Shown here: piece by piece, positions 1-8,134 of the stretch
Position numbering within the stretch: the stretch's first letter is position 1
Layout of the letters: the number at the start of each line of letters is the position of its first letter
The notes under the pieces: generated by a model
The model's input: the letters and a program-made list of their open reading frames with translations, nothing else
Databases searched by the model: none
Told to the model about the DNA's origin: nothing
Program-made: the position numbers and the translations under genes
From: DTU089 sp002440045
GTDB taxonomy: Bacteria > Bacillota > Clostridia > Oscillospirales > Acutalibacteraceae
DNA length: 39,313 nucleotides
NCBI GenBank assembly: GCA_937885695.1
Contig: CALABP010000043.1
Location: 1 to 39,313 of the forward strand
Reading direction: 5' to 3'

Positions 1-13
1 CAGTAACGGCGAA

Positions 14-51
14 AAGAGGGCTTTTTAAAACCGTATTGGTTCGACCCTCTT
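14..51. other. Hairpin at window edge
   Basis: AAGAGGG (14-20) pairs with CCCTCTT (45-51), and inside it AACC (29-32) pairs with GGTT (38-41). It may be the end of an upstream transcript or a small structured RNA cut by the window edge. No coding region was recognised in 1-362. Confidence 0.3.
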
Positions 52-64
52 ATGCTTAAAAACG

Positions 65-106
65 GCAGCCGCAGGTTGAAGCAAGTGCATCCTGCGGCGG
101 CTTTTT
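65..106 (+). terminator. Rho-independent terminator of an upstream gene
   Basis: GCCGCAGG (68-75) pairs with CCTGCGGC (91-98). The stem extends by GC/GC (65-66 with 100-101) after one mismatch, has a 15-nt loop and is followed by TTTTT (102-106). It would insulate the polysaccharide locus from whatever lies to the left. Confidence 0.8.
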
Positions 107-261
107 CTTTTGGCGGGATTTTGAAAATTAAGTGCATTTTGTCCAAAGAATTGAACGTCTCTTGTGGTATTCTACAGAAATATCGGCAAATTCAATAAAT
201 CCGCACGGCAAATTATGGCTGATTTGGACGAATGAGTATACAGAATTATGAATAGATTATG
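107..261. other. Non-coding stretch, possible decayed ORF
   Basis: No intact gene is seen here. Two short open frames in different phases end at stops (about 130-200 and 180-232). They could be the eroded end of a gene, but nothing recognisable is encoded. Confidence 0.25.
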
Positions 262-290
262 TTGATTTTTTAGAAAAACAATGATATAAT
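262..290 (+). promoter_or_regulatory. Sigma-A promoter of the polysaccharide operon
   Basis: TTGATT (262-267), a 17-nt spacer and TATAAT (285-290), a near-consensus housekeeping promoter. Transcription would start near 297, giving a leader of about 65 nt before the first gene. The leader contains a weak hairpin (CCCG 303-306 with CGGG 322-325). The same TTGATT-N17-TATAAT design recurs at 22635-22663. Confidence 0.8.
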
Positions 291-362
291 TATCAAAGAA
301 TGCCCGTTTAGTACTTTTTTGCGGGATATGGCTTGAATTTTCAAAAATTACGGGGATGTATT

Positions 363-1097
363 GTGAGTAAGATTATCGAAACCGAAAGGGAAAACGCGCC
401 GCAGAAAACGGCTTCAAATACGCGCAACGGGTGCGACGGTATATATAACCGCGTTTTTAAGCGCGTTGTGGATTTTCTGCTGGCACTTGTATTCGGCATT
501 CTCCTTGCGCCCGTCGTTTTGGTTATCGGCATTGCGATTGCTTTGGAAAGCGGCTTTCCCGTGTTTTATACGCCTTTAAGGGGCGGCTATCGCGAAAAAC
601 CGTTTAAAATTTTCAAATTCCGCACAATGGTGAAAAACGCCGACAAAATCGGCGGCGGCACAACTGCTCTTAACGACCCGCGAATTACAAAGGTCGGTGC
701 TGTTTTGCGCAAAACAAAGCTTGATGAAATTCCTCAGCTTTATAACGTGCTTATCGGAACGATGAGCTTTGTCGGTCCGCGGCCAGAGCTTTTACAGTAT
801 ACGTCCGCTTATGAAGGCGACGAAAAGCTTATTTTTAAGGTTCGCCCCGGGATTACCGATTTCAGCTCTATCGAGTTTATAAATCTTGATGAAATTGTCG
901 GCGAAGGCAATGCCGACGAGTATTACGAAAAATATGTGCTGAAGCGAAAAAACAGCCTTCGGGTGAAATATGCGCGCGAGGTTTCTTTTAAAACCGACAT
1001 TAAGCTTTTTTTCAAGACTGTTTTCAGCGTGTTTAAAAAAGCGGCGCGCTTTGCAGAAGAACAAAAGGGAGCGGACGATGGAATACATAACTCTTAA
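363..1097 (+). CDS. Phosphoglycosyl transferase starting the polysaccharide repeat unit
   Basis: Bacterial sugar transferase family (PF02397, monotopic). It should move a sugar-1-phosphate from a nucleotide sugar to undecaprenyl phosphate on the inner face of the membrane, the first step of repeat-unit assembly. With the GTG start at 363 it has 244 residues: a short charged N-terminus, one hydrophobic re-entrant segment (about 36-60), FKFRTM (84-89), the catalytic Asp-Glu pair in LDEIPQL (D121, E122) and FVGPRPE with GPRP at 138-141. The frame stays open to a TTG at 333, but GTG 363 is preferred because GGGGA lies 6 nt upstream of it. The short length, without a multi-helix N-terminal domain, fits the minimal class. 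First gene after the 262-290 promoter; it overlaps the next gene by 20 nt. The sugar used cannot be told. Confidence 0.93.
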   Translation: MSKIIETERENAPQKTASNTRNGCDGIYNRVFKRVVDFLLALVFGILLAPVVLVIGIAIALESGFPVFYTPLRGGYREKPFKIFKFRTMVKNADKIGGGTTALNDPRITKVGAVLRKTKLDEIPQLYNVLIGTMSFVGPRPELLQYTSAYEGDEKLIFKVRPGITDFSSIEFINLDEIVGEGNADEYYEKYVLKRKNSLRVKYAREVSFKTDIKLFFKTVFSVFKKAARFAEEQKGADDGIHNS

Positions 1098-2013
1098 AAA
1101 TACAGAACTGAACGTTTCAAGGGTTTGTATGGGCGGCTGTCCTATGGGCGGTTACGGCTGGGGCAAGGTCTCTGAAGAAGAGCTTTTAAAGGCTATAAAC
1201 AAGGCGCTTGACTGCGGCGTTAACTTTTTTGACACCGCCGACACCTACGGTCTCGGCAAATCCGAAATAACCCTTGCAAAGGGTCTCGGCTCAAAACGTC
1301 ACGATGTTATTATAGAATCAAAATTCGGCGTAAGAACGGGCGGCGGCAAAACGGTTTATGACAATTCGCCCGATTATATACGCACGGCGCTTGAAGAAAG
1401 CTTAAAGCGCCTTAATACCGATTATCTTGACATTTATGTTATTCATTACCGCGACCGCTCCACACCTATAGGCGCTGTTGTGGACGAGCTTGAACGCTTG
1501 AAAAAAGAAGGAAAAATCCGTTATTTCGGCCTTTCAAACATTCACGCAGACGATGTTTCGGAGCTTATGCCGTATAAGGGCAAGTTTGTAAGCTGTCAGG
1601 ACGAGTTTTCGCTTGCCTGCCGAAAAAACGAGGGCGACCTTGAGCTTTTAAGAAAAGAGCTTTTAATAACGCCGATGACCTGGGGCAGTCTCGGTCAGGG
1701 CGTGTTAAGCGGCAAATACGGCAAAGATGCGGTTTTCGGCGCGGACGACAGACGAAGCCGCGAAATATACGTTAATTTTCACGGCGAAAAGCTTGAAAAA
1801 AATCTTAAAATTGTCGATGTCCTTAAAAATATTGCCAAAGAGAGAAACAAAAGCGTTTCGTCGTGCGCAATAAGGTGGATTCTTGACAAAATGCCCGATT
1901 CCGTTGCGATAGTCGGCATTAAAAATCCTTCACAGCTCGTTTCAAATGTCGAGGCGTGCGACTGGCACCTGTCAAAAGATGAGATGTCGTTGCTTGAAGA
2001 GGTTTCAAAATGA
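1078..2013 (+). CDS. Aldo/keto reductase
   Basis: NAD(P)H-dependent aldo/keto reductase, 311 residues, a normal length for this TIM-barrel family. The full catalytic tetrad is visible: D52 and Y57 in FFDTADTYG, K82 in ESKFG and H123 in VIHYRD. The C-terminal cofactor region (AIVGIKNPSQL) is also present. ATG 1078 is chosen because AAGGGA lies just upstream and the protein starts at the usual family N-terminus. A longer frame from 970 only adds sequence read from inside the previous gene. It overlaps the sugar transferase by 20 nt, so the two are cotranscribed. Lying between a phosphoglycosyl transferase and a split transketolase, it may reduce a sugar intermediate for this polysaccharide. That role is inferred; many relatives have broad or unknown substrates. 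Confidence 0.88.
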   Translation: MEYITLKNTELNVSRVCMGGCPMGGYGWGKVSEEELLKAINKALDCGVNFFDTADTYGLGKSEITLAKGLGSKRHDVIIESKFGVRTGGGKTVYDNSPDYIRTALEESLKRLNTDYLDIYVIHYRDRSTPIGAVVDELERLKKEGKIRYFGLSNIHADDVSELMPYKGKFVSCQDEFSLACRKNEGDLELLRKELLITPMTWGSLGQGVLSGKYGKDAVFGADDRRSREIYVNFHGEKLEKNLKIVDVLKNIAKERNKSVSSCAIRWILDKMPDSVAIVGIKNPSQLVSNVEACDWHLSKDEMSLLEEVSK

Positions 2014-2027
2014 GCGAAAAATGTGTT

Positions 2028-2153
2028 TTACTTTAATTTAAAGATAATTCTATAACATAATTTATTTCTTCACGCCGCTTTTTAAAGCGCGTGCTTGGTG
2101 TGAGATGACCGATTAATCGGCACTTGCCGAGACTTTGGTTAGGAGTGTGGTTT
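2028..2153 (+). promoter_or_regulatory. Leader before the transketolase pair with weak promoter and hairpin
   Basis: This is the longest gap (140 nt) in the first half of the locus. Weak promoter-like hexamers are present (TTACTT 2028-2033, 17-nt spacer, TATAAC 2051-2056). A hairpin at 2071-2093 pairs CACG and CGCTTT with AAAGCG and CGTG, with one bulged C. A second small stem follows (CGGC with GCCG, 2117-2129 region). The ribosome site AGGAG is at 2141-2145. Internal promoter activity or attenuation is possible but unproven. Confidence 0.35.
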
Positions 2154-3101
2154 ATGACAAGTCAACAGCTTGCGTGGCTTATTCGCCGACACGGAGTCGA
2201 AATGACGCATTTATCCTGCGGCAGCCACATCGGGGCGGTGCTTTCCGTTGCCGATATTGTGGCGGTCCTTTATGCAGACGTTATGAAATATGACCCCGAA
2301 AATCCAGAGTGGGACGGGCGCGACCGCTTTATTTTGGGCAAGGGGCACGCCGGCGCCGCAATTTATGCCGCTCTTGCGGAATGCGGCTTTTTCCCGACAG
2401 AGGAGCTTAAAACGCATTATAAAAACGGCAGCCGTCTTTCGGGGCACGTTTCGCACCATGTTCCGGGCGTTGATTTTTCAACAGGCTCTTTGGGACATGC
2501 ACTGCCTGTTGCCGCGGGTATGGCGTTTGCGGCACTCTGTGATAATAAAGACCACCGCGTTTTCGCCGTTCTCGGCGACGGCGAGTGCGACGAAGGCTCT
2601 GTGTGGGAGGCGGCTCTTTTTGCCAACCACTACAGGCTCGAAAATCTTGTCGCAGTGGTTGACCACAACCATATGCAAAGTCTCGATTTTTGTGAAAAAA
2701 CTTTGGAGCTTGAAGATTTTGCTTCTAAATGGCGCGCTTTCGGCTGGAACGTTATAAATGTAGACGGCCACGATTGCGAAGCCTTGAAAAATGCTCTTCT
2801 TGACACGTCAAACCCCGCCCACAAGCCGACAGTTGTAATTGCCGATACCGTTAAGGGCAAGGGCGTGTCGTTTATGGAAAACGATATTTTGTGGCATTAC
2901 CGCTTCCCGCACGACGGCTGGGAGTATGACTGTGCCGTTACACAGCTTTTTGAAGCAAAGCCCGACGGGGTTGAAGACCCTTATACCCCCGACGGAATAA
3001 AAAATCCGAAAAGACCCGAAGAGGGCGATGACATCGGCAACGACCATACACTTTCTGCCGGGTGGCATCCGAAACGTTTTGCGAGGGATGAAAAGAAATG
3101 A
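2154..3101 (+). CDS. Transketolase-like enzyme, N-terminal (TPP-binding) subunit
   Basis: First half of a split transketolase, 315 residues. It binds thiamine diphosphate: GDGECDEGS (GDG at 141-143) begins the TPP/Mg motif, which ends near N172 (VVDHNHMQ). GKGH (63-66) and STGSLGHALPVAAG (109-122) are also family signatures. The usual GSLGQGL reads GSLGHAL here, and WHYRFPHDGW near the C-terminus is typical of transketolase halves. The start at ATG 2154 has AGGAG 8 nt upstream. The stop overlaps the next start as ATGA (3098-3101), so both halves are made together. Central metabolism normally uses a full-length enzyme; a split pair inside a polysaccharide locus suggests a special keto-sugar or branched-sugar step. 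The substrate is unknown. Confidence 0.88.
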   Translation: MTSQQLAWLIRRHGVEMTHLSCGSHIGAVLSVADIVAVLYADVMKYDPENPEWDGRDRFILGKGHAGAAIYAALAECGFFPTEELKTHYKNGSRLSGHVSHHVPGVDFSTGSLGHALPVAAGMAFAALCDNKDHRVFAVLGDGECDEGSVWEAALFANHYRLENLVAVVDHNHMQSLDFCEKTLELEDFASKWRAFGWNVINVDGHDCEALKNALLDTSNPAHKPTVVIADTVKGKGVSFMENDILWHYRFPHDGWEYDCAVTQLFEAKPDGVEDPYTPDGIKNPKRPEEGDDIGNDHTLSAGWHPKRFARDEKK

Positions 3102-4018
3102 GAGATACATTTGCCAATACTCTTCTTGAGCTTGCAACAAACGATAAAAATATTGAGCTTATAACGGGCGACCTCGGCTTCGGCGTGTTAAAGCTTTTTT
3201 GGAAAAAGCTTCCCGACCAGTTTATAAACGCCGGCATAGCCGAGCAGAATATGACTTCTGCCGCGGCGGGAATGGCGCTTGAGGGCAAAACCGTTTTTAC
3301 ATATTCTATAGGAAGCTTTCCGACGCTTCGCTGTCTTGAACAAATAAGAAACGACTGCGCTTATCACAACGCCAACGTAAAGATTGTTTGCGTCGGCGGC
3401 GGCTTTACATACGGCAGTCTCGGAATGAGCCACCACGCAACCGAGGATATTGCGGTTATGCGCGCGCTTCCGGGTGTTGCTGTTTTTTGCCCTGCAGACC
3501 TTGTTGAAGCACGAGAGGTTACAAAGGCAATAGCAGGCTATAACGGAACGTGCTATTTAAGACTCGGCAGGGGCGGCGAAAAACGTATTCACGAGAGTAT
3601 TCCCGATTTTAAAATCGGCAAAGCAATTAAAATCGGCGACGGCGAAAAAGTTGCGATATTTACTACGGGCGCAATTGCCGAAGAAGTTGTTGCCGCGCGT
3701 GAAATTCTTAAAAAAAGCGGCTTAACACCTGCGCTTTACACCTTCCCCACGGTAAAACCGATTGATAAGGACGTTATAAAAGAATGCTCCGAAAAATTCG
3801 GACTTATAGTTACCGTTGAAGAGCATAATCTCGACGGCGGCTTCGGCTCTGCCGTTGCGGAAGTGCTTTGCGAACTGCCTAAGGGAGCGCGCCTTCACAG
3901 AATGGGCGTGCCGAACGCTTATGCCGATACGGTCGGCGACCAAAGCTATTTAAGACATTACTTCGGTCTTGACGCCGAAAGCATTGCTTCGGTTATTTTA
4001 AAAGAGGTGGGCGAATGA
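3098..4018 (+). CDS. Transketolase-like enzyme, C-terminal subunit
   Basis: Second half of the split transketolase, 306 residues, carrying the pyrimidine-binding domain and the C-terminal domain. The Glu that activates the TPP aminopyrimidine ring is E49 in GIAEQNM. GSLGMSHHATEDIAVMRALPG matches the conserved stretch in the middle of the Pyr domain. The C-terminal half (GEKVAIFTTGAI to the end) is the transketolase C-domain, which stabilises the dimer. The start overlaps the N-subunit stop and its own stop overlaps the next glycosyltransferase start, both as ATGA. The pair would form an active site between the two chains. It is probably dedicated to a sugar precursor of this polysaccharide; DXP-synthase-type chemistry cannot be fully excluded from motifs alone. 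Confidence 0.88.
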   Translation: MRDTFANTLLELATNDKNIELITGDLGFGVLKLFWKKLPDQFINAGIAEQNMTSAAAGMALEGKTVFTYSIGSFPTLRCLEQIRNDCAYHNANVKIVCVGGGFTYGSLGMSHHATEDIAVMRALPGVAVFCPADLVEAREVTKAIAGYNGTCYLRLGRGGEKRIHESIPDFKIGKAIKIGDGEKVAIFTTGAIAEEVVAAREILKKSGLTPALYTFPTVKPIDKDVIKECSEKFGLIVTVEEHNLDGGFGSAVAEVLCELPKGARLHRMGVPNAYADTVGDQSYLRHYFGLDAESIASVILKEVGE

Positions 4019-5154
4019 AGCGTCTGCTTTTGACATGTACCGACCTTATGGCGATACAGTTTATGGTTCCGCACATCAAATATTTATCCGAAAACGGCTT
4101 TTCGGTTAAGCTTGCCTGCTCCGTCGTCGGGGACAGGCTTTCTGACCTTAAAGAGGCGCTTGACGGCGTTGCCGAAATCGAAACCGTCCGCCTTGTAAGA
4201 AGCCCCCTTGCGGTCTCAAATTTAAACGGCCTCAAGGATTTAAAAAGAATAATCAACCGCGAAAAATGGGACGTTATCTGGACCAATGAACCGGTTATGG
4301 GAATTATGACGCGCCTTGCTGCAAAAAATGCACGAAAACGCGGCACAAAAGTCGTGTACATGGTTCACGGCTTTCATTTTTATAATGGCGCGCCGTTTTT
4401 AAACCGGCTGCTGTTTTATCCTGCCGAAAAATACTGCTCGCGTTTTTCGGATATGATAATCACAATAAATAACGAGGATTTTGAGCTTGCAAAAACTCTT
4501 CACGCAAAAAAAGTCGAAAAAATTGACGGAATAGGCGTAAATACGGCTGAATTTGCTTTCAATAATGAGAGCCGCAATAAAGAAAGAGAAGAGCTTGGCG
4601 TTAAAGACGGCGAAATAATGCTTCTTAACGTCGGCGAGCTTACAAAAAGAAAAAATCAGCATATTATTATAGATGCGCTTTCTTTACTTAATAATCCCAA
4701 AATAAAGTTTTTTATCTGCGGCCGCGGCGATAACGAAGAAGCTTTAAAGAGCCTTACTAAAGAACGCGGACTCGAAAATAACGTATTCTTTTTAGGCTAC
4801 AGAAAAGGGCTCTCCGATATTTACAGCGCCTCCGACATTTTTGTTTTAAGCTCTTTGCAAGAGGGGCTTCCGAAGGCGATTGAAGAAGCTATGGCAAACG
4901 GCAAACCCGTGGTCTGCTCAAAAATACGCGGCTGTGTTGACCTTATTGACGATATAAAAGGCGGCTTTGTTGCCGAAAACACCCCCGAAAGCTTCGCAGA
5001 AGCTATAAAAACCCTTGCCGAAAATGAAGATATGAGAAAAAATATGGGGGCTTACAATTTAAATAACGTAACAAGATTCAGCGAGTCAGTGTCAAAGGAC
5101 AATGTGCTGAAGCTTATGCGCTCCGTTCTTTCTCAAGGCGGTGGGGATTTATGA
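4015..5154 (+). CDS. Glycosyltransferase family 4 (GT-B)
   Basis: Retaining GT-B glycosyltransferase of 379 residues, adding one sugar to the lipid-linked repeat unit at the inner membrane face. The N-terminal domain begins RLLLTCTDLMAIQFMVPHI and holds the acceptor-side motif MVHGFHFYNG. The C-terminal nucleotide-sugar domain starts at LLNVGELTKRKNQ and contains the E-x7-E signature in EGLPKAIEEAMANGKPVV. The architecture matches GT4 proteins such as those called CapM or EpsD in other loci. It is translationally coupled on both sides through ATGA overlaps. The sugar added cannot be predicted. Confidence 0.88.
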   Translation: MKRLLLTCTDLMAIQFMVPHIKYLSENGFSVKLACSVVGDRLSDLKEALDGVAEIETVRLVRSPLAVSNLNGLKDLKRIINREKWDVIWTNEPVMGIMTRLAAKNARKRGTKVVYMVHGFHFYNGAPFLNRLLFYPAEKYCSRFSDMIITINNEDFELAKTLHAKKVEKIDGIGVNTAEFAFNNESRNKEREELGVKDGEIMLLNVGELTKRKNQHIIIDALSLLNNPKIKFFICGRGDNEEALKSLTKERGLENNVFFLGYRKGLSDIYSASDIFVLSSLQEGLPKAIEEAMANGKPVVCSKIRGCVDLIDDIKGGFVAENTPESFAEAIKTLAENEDMRKNMGAYNLNNVTRFSESVSKDNVLKLMRSVLSQGGGDL

Positions 5155-6128
5155 AATATTCATTGATTATACCTGTTTTTAATTCCGAAAAAACAGTTGC
5201 CCGCTGTATTGAAAGCATAGCTTCGCAAGATTTTGACGATTATGAAATTCTTCTTATTAATGACGGCTCAACCGACAAAAGCGACGCTTTGTGTAAAGAG
5301 TTTTCGGAAAAATACCGCACTGTAAAATATTTCAAAAAAGAAAACGGCGGTGTTTCCTCTGCAAGAAATCTCGGGCTTAAAAAGGCTTCTGGCAAATATG
5401 TACTTTTTGTCGACAGCGACGACGAAGTGAGCGGCGATTATTTTGAAGCGCTTAACGAAATGACCGAAAAAAACGAATTCGATATGTATATGTTTTCGTG
5501 CAGGCTTTCAGACGGCAGGAACGAAGAAATAAGACAGGAACAAAATGCAGTATACGGCGCGGATTCTGTTTTTGATGCGGTGAGCTTTGCTATACGCGAC
5601 AGGCGCATTAATGTGTTGTGGTGTAAGGCTTTTTTGAACGAGCGAATTAAACAGCTGAATTTGCGTTTTTCAAACGACATTTACATAGGCGAGGACCAGC
5701 TTTTTTGCGTGACTTATGCGCTTCATATAAAATCGCTTTGCACTTCCGATAAAATTATTTATAACGTTTCTCTTGAAAACGGCGAATCGCTTTCAAGAAA
5801 GCGGCGCGATGACCTGTCGGGGCAGCTTATTTCGGGTCACAAAAAAATGTTTGAAGCGCTAAAAAACGCAAACCCCAAAAAAGCGGCAAACGAAAAATTG
5901 AGCGCGGCAATCGCGTATTCTTTTTACCGTTCGGCTTATTCCTCTTCAAAGGAGCTTTTAAAATACGGTATGGGCACAAAAGAGCGCCGGGGGCGTATCA
6001 AAGAAGTGTGCCGCGCGTTTTGTGAAGAAAAAGTACCGGCAAAGGATTTTAAAACGTTTGTTATTTCGCTTCCGGTGAGAATGAAAGCGGCGTTTTTGAT
6101 TGATAAAGCAATCGGGTTGAAAAAGTGA
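5151..6128 (+). CDS. Glycosyltransferase family 2 (GT-A)
   Basis: Inverting GT-A glycosyltransferase, 325 residues. The family signature is complete: SLIIPVFN at the start, INDGSTDKS (DGS at 38-40), KENGGVSSARN (63-73) and the metal-binding DSDD at 88-91. A later GED (in YIGEDQLF, about residue 178) is the probable catalytic base. No membrane segment is visible, so it should act on the cytoplasmic side. It overlaps the previous gene by ATGA. The C-terminal region is rich in Lys and Arg, as expected for peripheral membrane binding. Donor and acceptor are unknown. Confidence 0.9.
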   Translation: MKYSLIIPVFNSEKTVARCIESIASQDFDDYEILLINDGSTDKSDALCKEFSEKYRTVKYFKKENGGVSSARNLGLKKASGKYVLFVDSDDEVSGDYFEALNEMTEKNEFDMYMFSCRLSDGRNEEIRQEQNAVYGADSVFDAVSFAIRDRRINVLWCKAFLNERIKQLNLRFSNDIYIGEDQLFCVTYALHIKSLCTSDKIIYNVSLENGESLSRKRRDDLSGQLISGHKKMFEALKNANPKKAANEKLSAAIAYSFYRSAYSSSKELLKYGMGTKERRGRIKEVCRAFCEEKVPAKDFKTFVISLPVRMKAAFLIDKAIGLKK

Positions 6129-6176
6129 CAAAACAGCCGCATATTAACAGGCAAGCTGCTTTAGAGGGTGTGTGTT

Positions 6177-7094
6177 ATGGAAAGAAATGTTGAAAATAAA
6201 AACGAAAAAACTCCGTCTCTTACAATAATCACGCCCACATATAACAGAGAAAGAACGCTTAAAGCCTGTTACAATTCAATTGCCGCTCAGACGTGCGGGG
6301 ATTTTCAATGGATAATTATAGACGACGGAAGCACTGATAATACACCCGAGCTTATAGAAGAATTAAAAAAAGACGGCGCTGCCGAATTTGAATATTATAC
6401 TAAGGAAAACGGCGGGAAGCACACGGCGCTGAACGCTTCGCACAAATATATAAAGGGCAAATACGTTACGGTGCTTGACAGTGACGACACGCTTTTGCCC
6501 GACGCCGTAGAAACAATACTTAGTGAATGGAAAAAGTATGAAAACGAAAATGGCGTGAATGTTTTATATTTTTACAGGTGTGACAAAAACGGCAATCCGC
6601 TTTGCTATGTAAAGCACCCGAATGTGATTACAAAAACATATAAAGTTCGGCGGTTTTCAAATGTTAAAAGCAGGGATTGCTGTGATGTATTTAAAACAGA
6701 AGCTTTCATAAAATATCCGTTTCCCGTGTTCCCCGGCGAGCGCTTTATAGGCGAGGGCGCGGCACATATGAACATTGAGCTTTTGGGAAAAGGCGTTTAT
6801 ATCGACAAGGCTATCTATGAGTGCGAATATCTTCCCGACGGTCTTACAATGGCGGGCAGAAAGCTTCGCATAAACAATCCCCTCGGCGGAAAATATAACG
6901 CCAACGTTTATATGAACAGGCGGCTCCCGCTTTTTACCCGTTTAAAATATTCGCTTCTTTATAACTGCTATTCTGCATTTGCTTCTATCGGCTTTAAAGA
7001 CTCGCTTAAAACATCGGACTATCCGTTTCTTGTGCTTTTGGGCTTTTTGCCCGGTCGGCTCTTATATTTGTATTGGGGGCGAAAGTACAAATGA
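6177..7094 (+). CDS. Glycosyltransferase family 2
   Basis: GT-A glycosyltransferase, 305 residues from ATG 6177, which has AGAGGG 8 nt upstream. An in-frame GTG at 6168 lies inside that ribosome site and is rejected. Motifs are LTIITPTYN (15-23), IIDDGSTDNT (47-56), KENGGKHTALN (76-86) and DSDD (101-104). The KHTALN variant in place of SSARN marks a different GT2 subgroup from its neighbours, often annotated as glycosyltransferase family A. The base motif appears as FIGEG. The C-terminal stretch (YPFLVLLGFLPGRLLYLYWG) is hydrophobic and may dock on the membrane. A 48-nt gap precedes it and its stop overlaps the next start. Confidence 0.88.
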   Translation: MERNVENKNEKTPSLTIITPTYNRERTLKACYNSIAAQTCGDFQWIIIDDGSTDNTPELIEELKKDGAAEFEYYTKENGGKHTALNASHKYIKGKYVTVLDSDDTLLPDAVETILSEWKKYENENGVNVLYFYRCDKNGNPLCYVKHPNVITKTYKVRRFSNVKSRDCCDVFKTEAFIKYPFPVFPGERFIGEGAAHMNIELLGKGVYIDKAIYECEYLPDGLTMAGRKLRINNPLGGKYNANVYMNRRLPLFTRLKYSLLYNCYSAFASIGFKDSLKTSDYPFLVLLGFLPGRLLYLYWGRKYK

Positions 7095-8116
7095 ACTTCA
7101 AGGCTTCTTTAGATGTTGAAAGAAAGTTCAGCATAATAGTCCCCGTTTATAATGTTGAAGCGTATCTCAAAAGGTGCATTGAAAGCGTTCTTTCGCAGAC
7201 ATACGAAAATTTTGAGCTTGTTTTGGTTGATGACGGCTCAACCGATAAAAGCGGCGCAATTTGCGATATGTATGCTTTAAAGGACCGACGCATAAAGTGC
7301 GTTCACCGAAAAAACGGCGGGCTTTCTGCGGCGCGAAACACCGGTCTGCTTTCGGCTTCGGGCGAAAACGTTGTTTTTCTTGACAGCGACGATATGTGGA
7401 ACGACGCGGGCGCTTTGGGGGGGCTTGCAAAAATTTTTGAAGAAAAGCCCGAAACCGAGGTTATAGCTTTCGGATATATGCTTTTCGGCACTGACGGCAA
7501 AAAGCGGAAAAACTGCATACCCGAATTTGTGCCGTCCGATTGCACGGAAAAAGAAGAGGTTTTAAAAAGACTTTGCAAAAACAACGGATTTTTCAACGCG
7601 GCTTATACAAAAGCGCTTAAAAGAGATTTTCTTATTAACAACAAACTGTTTTTTGAAGACGGCATTTTAAGCGAAGATATAGGCTGGTCGGGAAAAATTC
7701 TTATAAAAGCGCATCATTTTGCCGTTTATTCAAGCGGCTTTTACAGCTATATGCTGAGAAAATCCGGCTCCATAACATCATCCTTCGGCAGAAAGAATAT
7801 TTTGGATATACTTTCTCAAATCGAAGAAGCCGTAGAGGAAATCGAAAATTTAAATCAGAGCGAAACGCTCAAAAGAATTTATTACAGATATTGGGCATAC
7901 CAGCTTTCGACTCTTCTCGGCGATGTGCCGAGGCTCAGGGGCGACAGCGACTATGAAGAAATAATAAAAAGATGCCGAAACTGTATGTTTTTACTTAAAT
8001 ACGGTTCAGGCAAAAAGGTGAAAACGGTTTACACTTTATATTGTGTTTTCGGAATGAAAAGCACAATGCATATACTCAAAAAATATTTGGACGGCGTTTG
8101 GCGCCGAAATTCATAA
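7091..8116 (+). CDS. Glycosyltransferase family 2
   Basis: GT-A glycosyltransferase, 341 residues from ATG 7091, which overlaps the previous stop as ATGA. A TTG at 7073 would only add six residues read from the previous gene. Motifs are FSIIVPVYN (13-21), VLVDDGSTDKS (44-54), RKNGGLSAARN (73-83), DSDD (98-101) and a probable catalytic SEDIGW later. It is closest in type to the 5151 and 12570 enzymes in this locus, which share the NGG-(V/L)-S-(S/A)-ARN form. It would add one residue of the repeat unit at the cytoplasmic face. Sugar specificity is not readable. Confidence 0.9.
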   Translation: MNFKASLDVERKFSIIVPVYNVEAYLKRCIESVLSQTYENFELVLVDDGSTDKSGAICDMYALKDRRIKCVHRKNGGLSAARNTGLLSASGENVVFLDSDDMWNDAGALGGLAKIFEEKPETEVIAFGYMLFGTDGKKRKNCIPEFVPSDCTEKEEVLKRLCKNNGFFNAAYTKALKRDFLINNKLFFEDGILSEDIGWSGKILIKAHHFAVYSSGFYSYMLRKSGSITSSFGRKNILDILSQIEEAVEEIENLNQSETLKRIYYRYWAYQLSTLLGDVPRLRGDSDYEEIIKRCRNCMFLLKYGSGKKVKTVYTLYCVFGMKSTMHILKKYLDGVWRRNS

Positions 8117-8134
8117 AAACAGGAGATTTGCCGA

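Noticed and set aside
38..45. GGTTCGA resembling a tRNA T-loop
   Set aside because: No matching T-stem, acceptor stem or anticodon arm can be built around it.
970..1077. Longer N-terminus for the aldo/keto reductase
   Set aside because: It is read from inside the sugar transferase gene. ATG 1078 has a good ribosome site and gives the standard family N-terminus.
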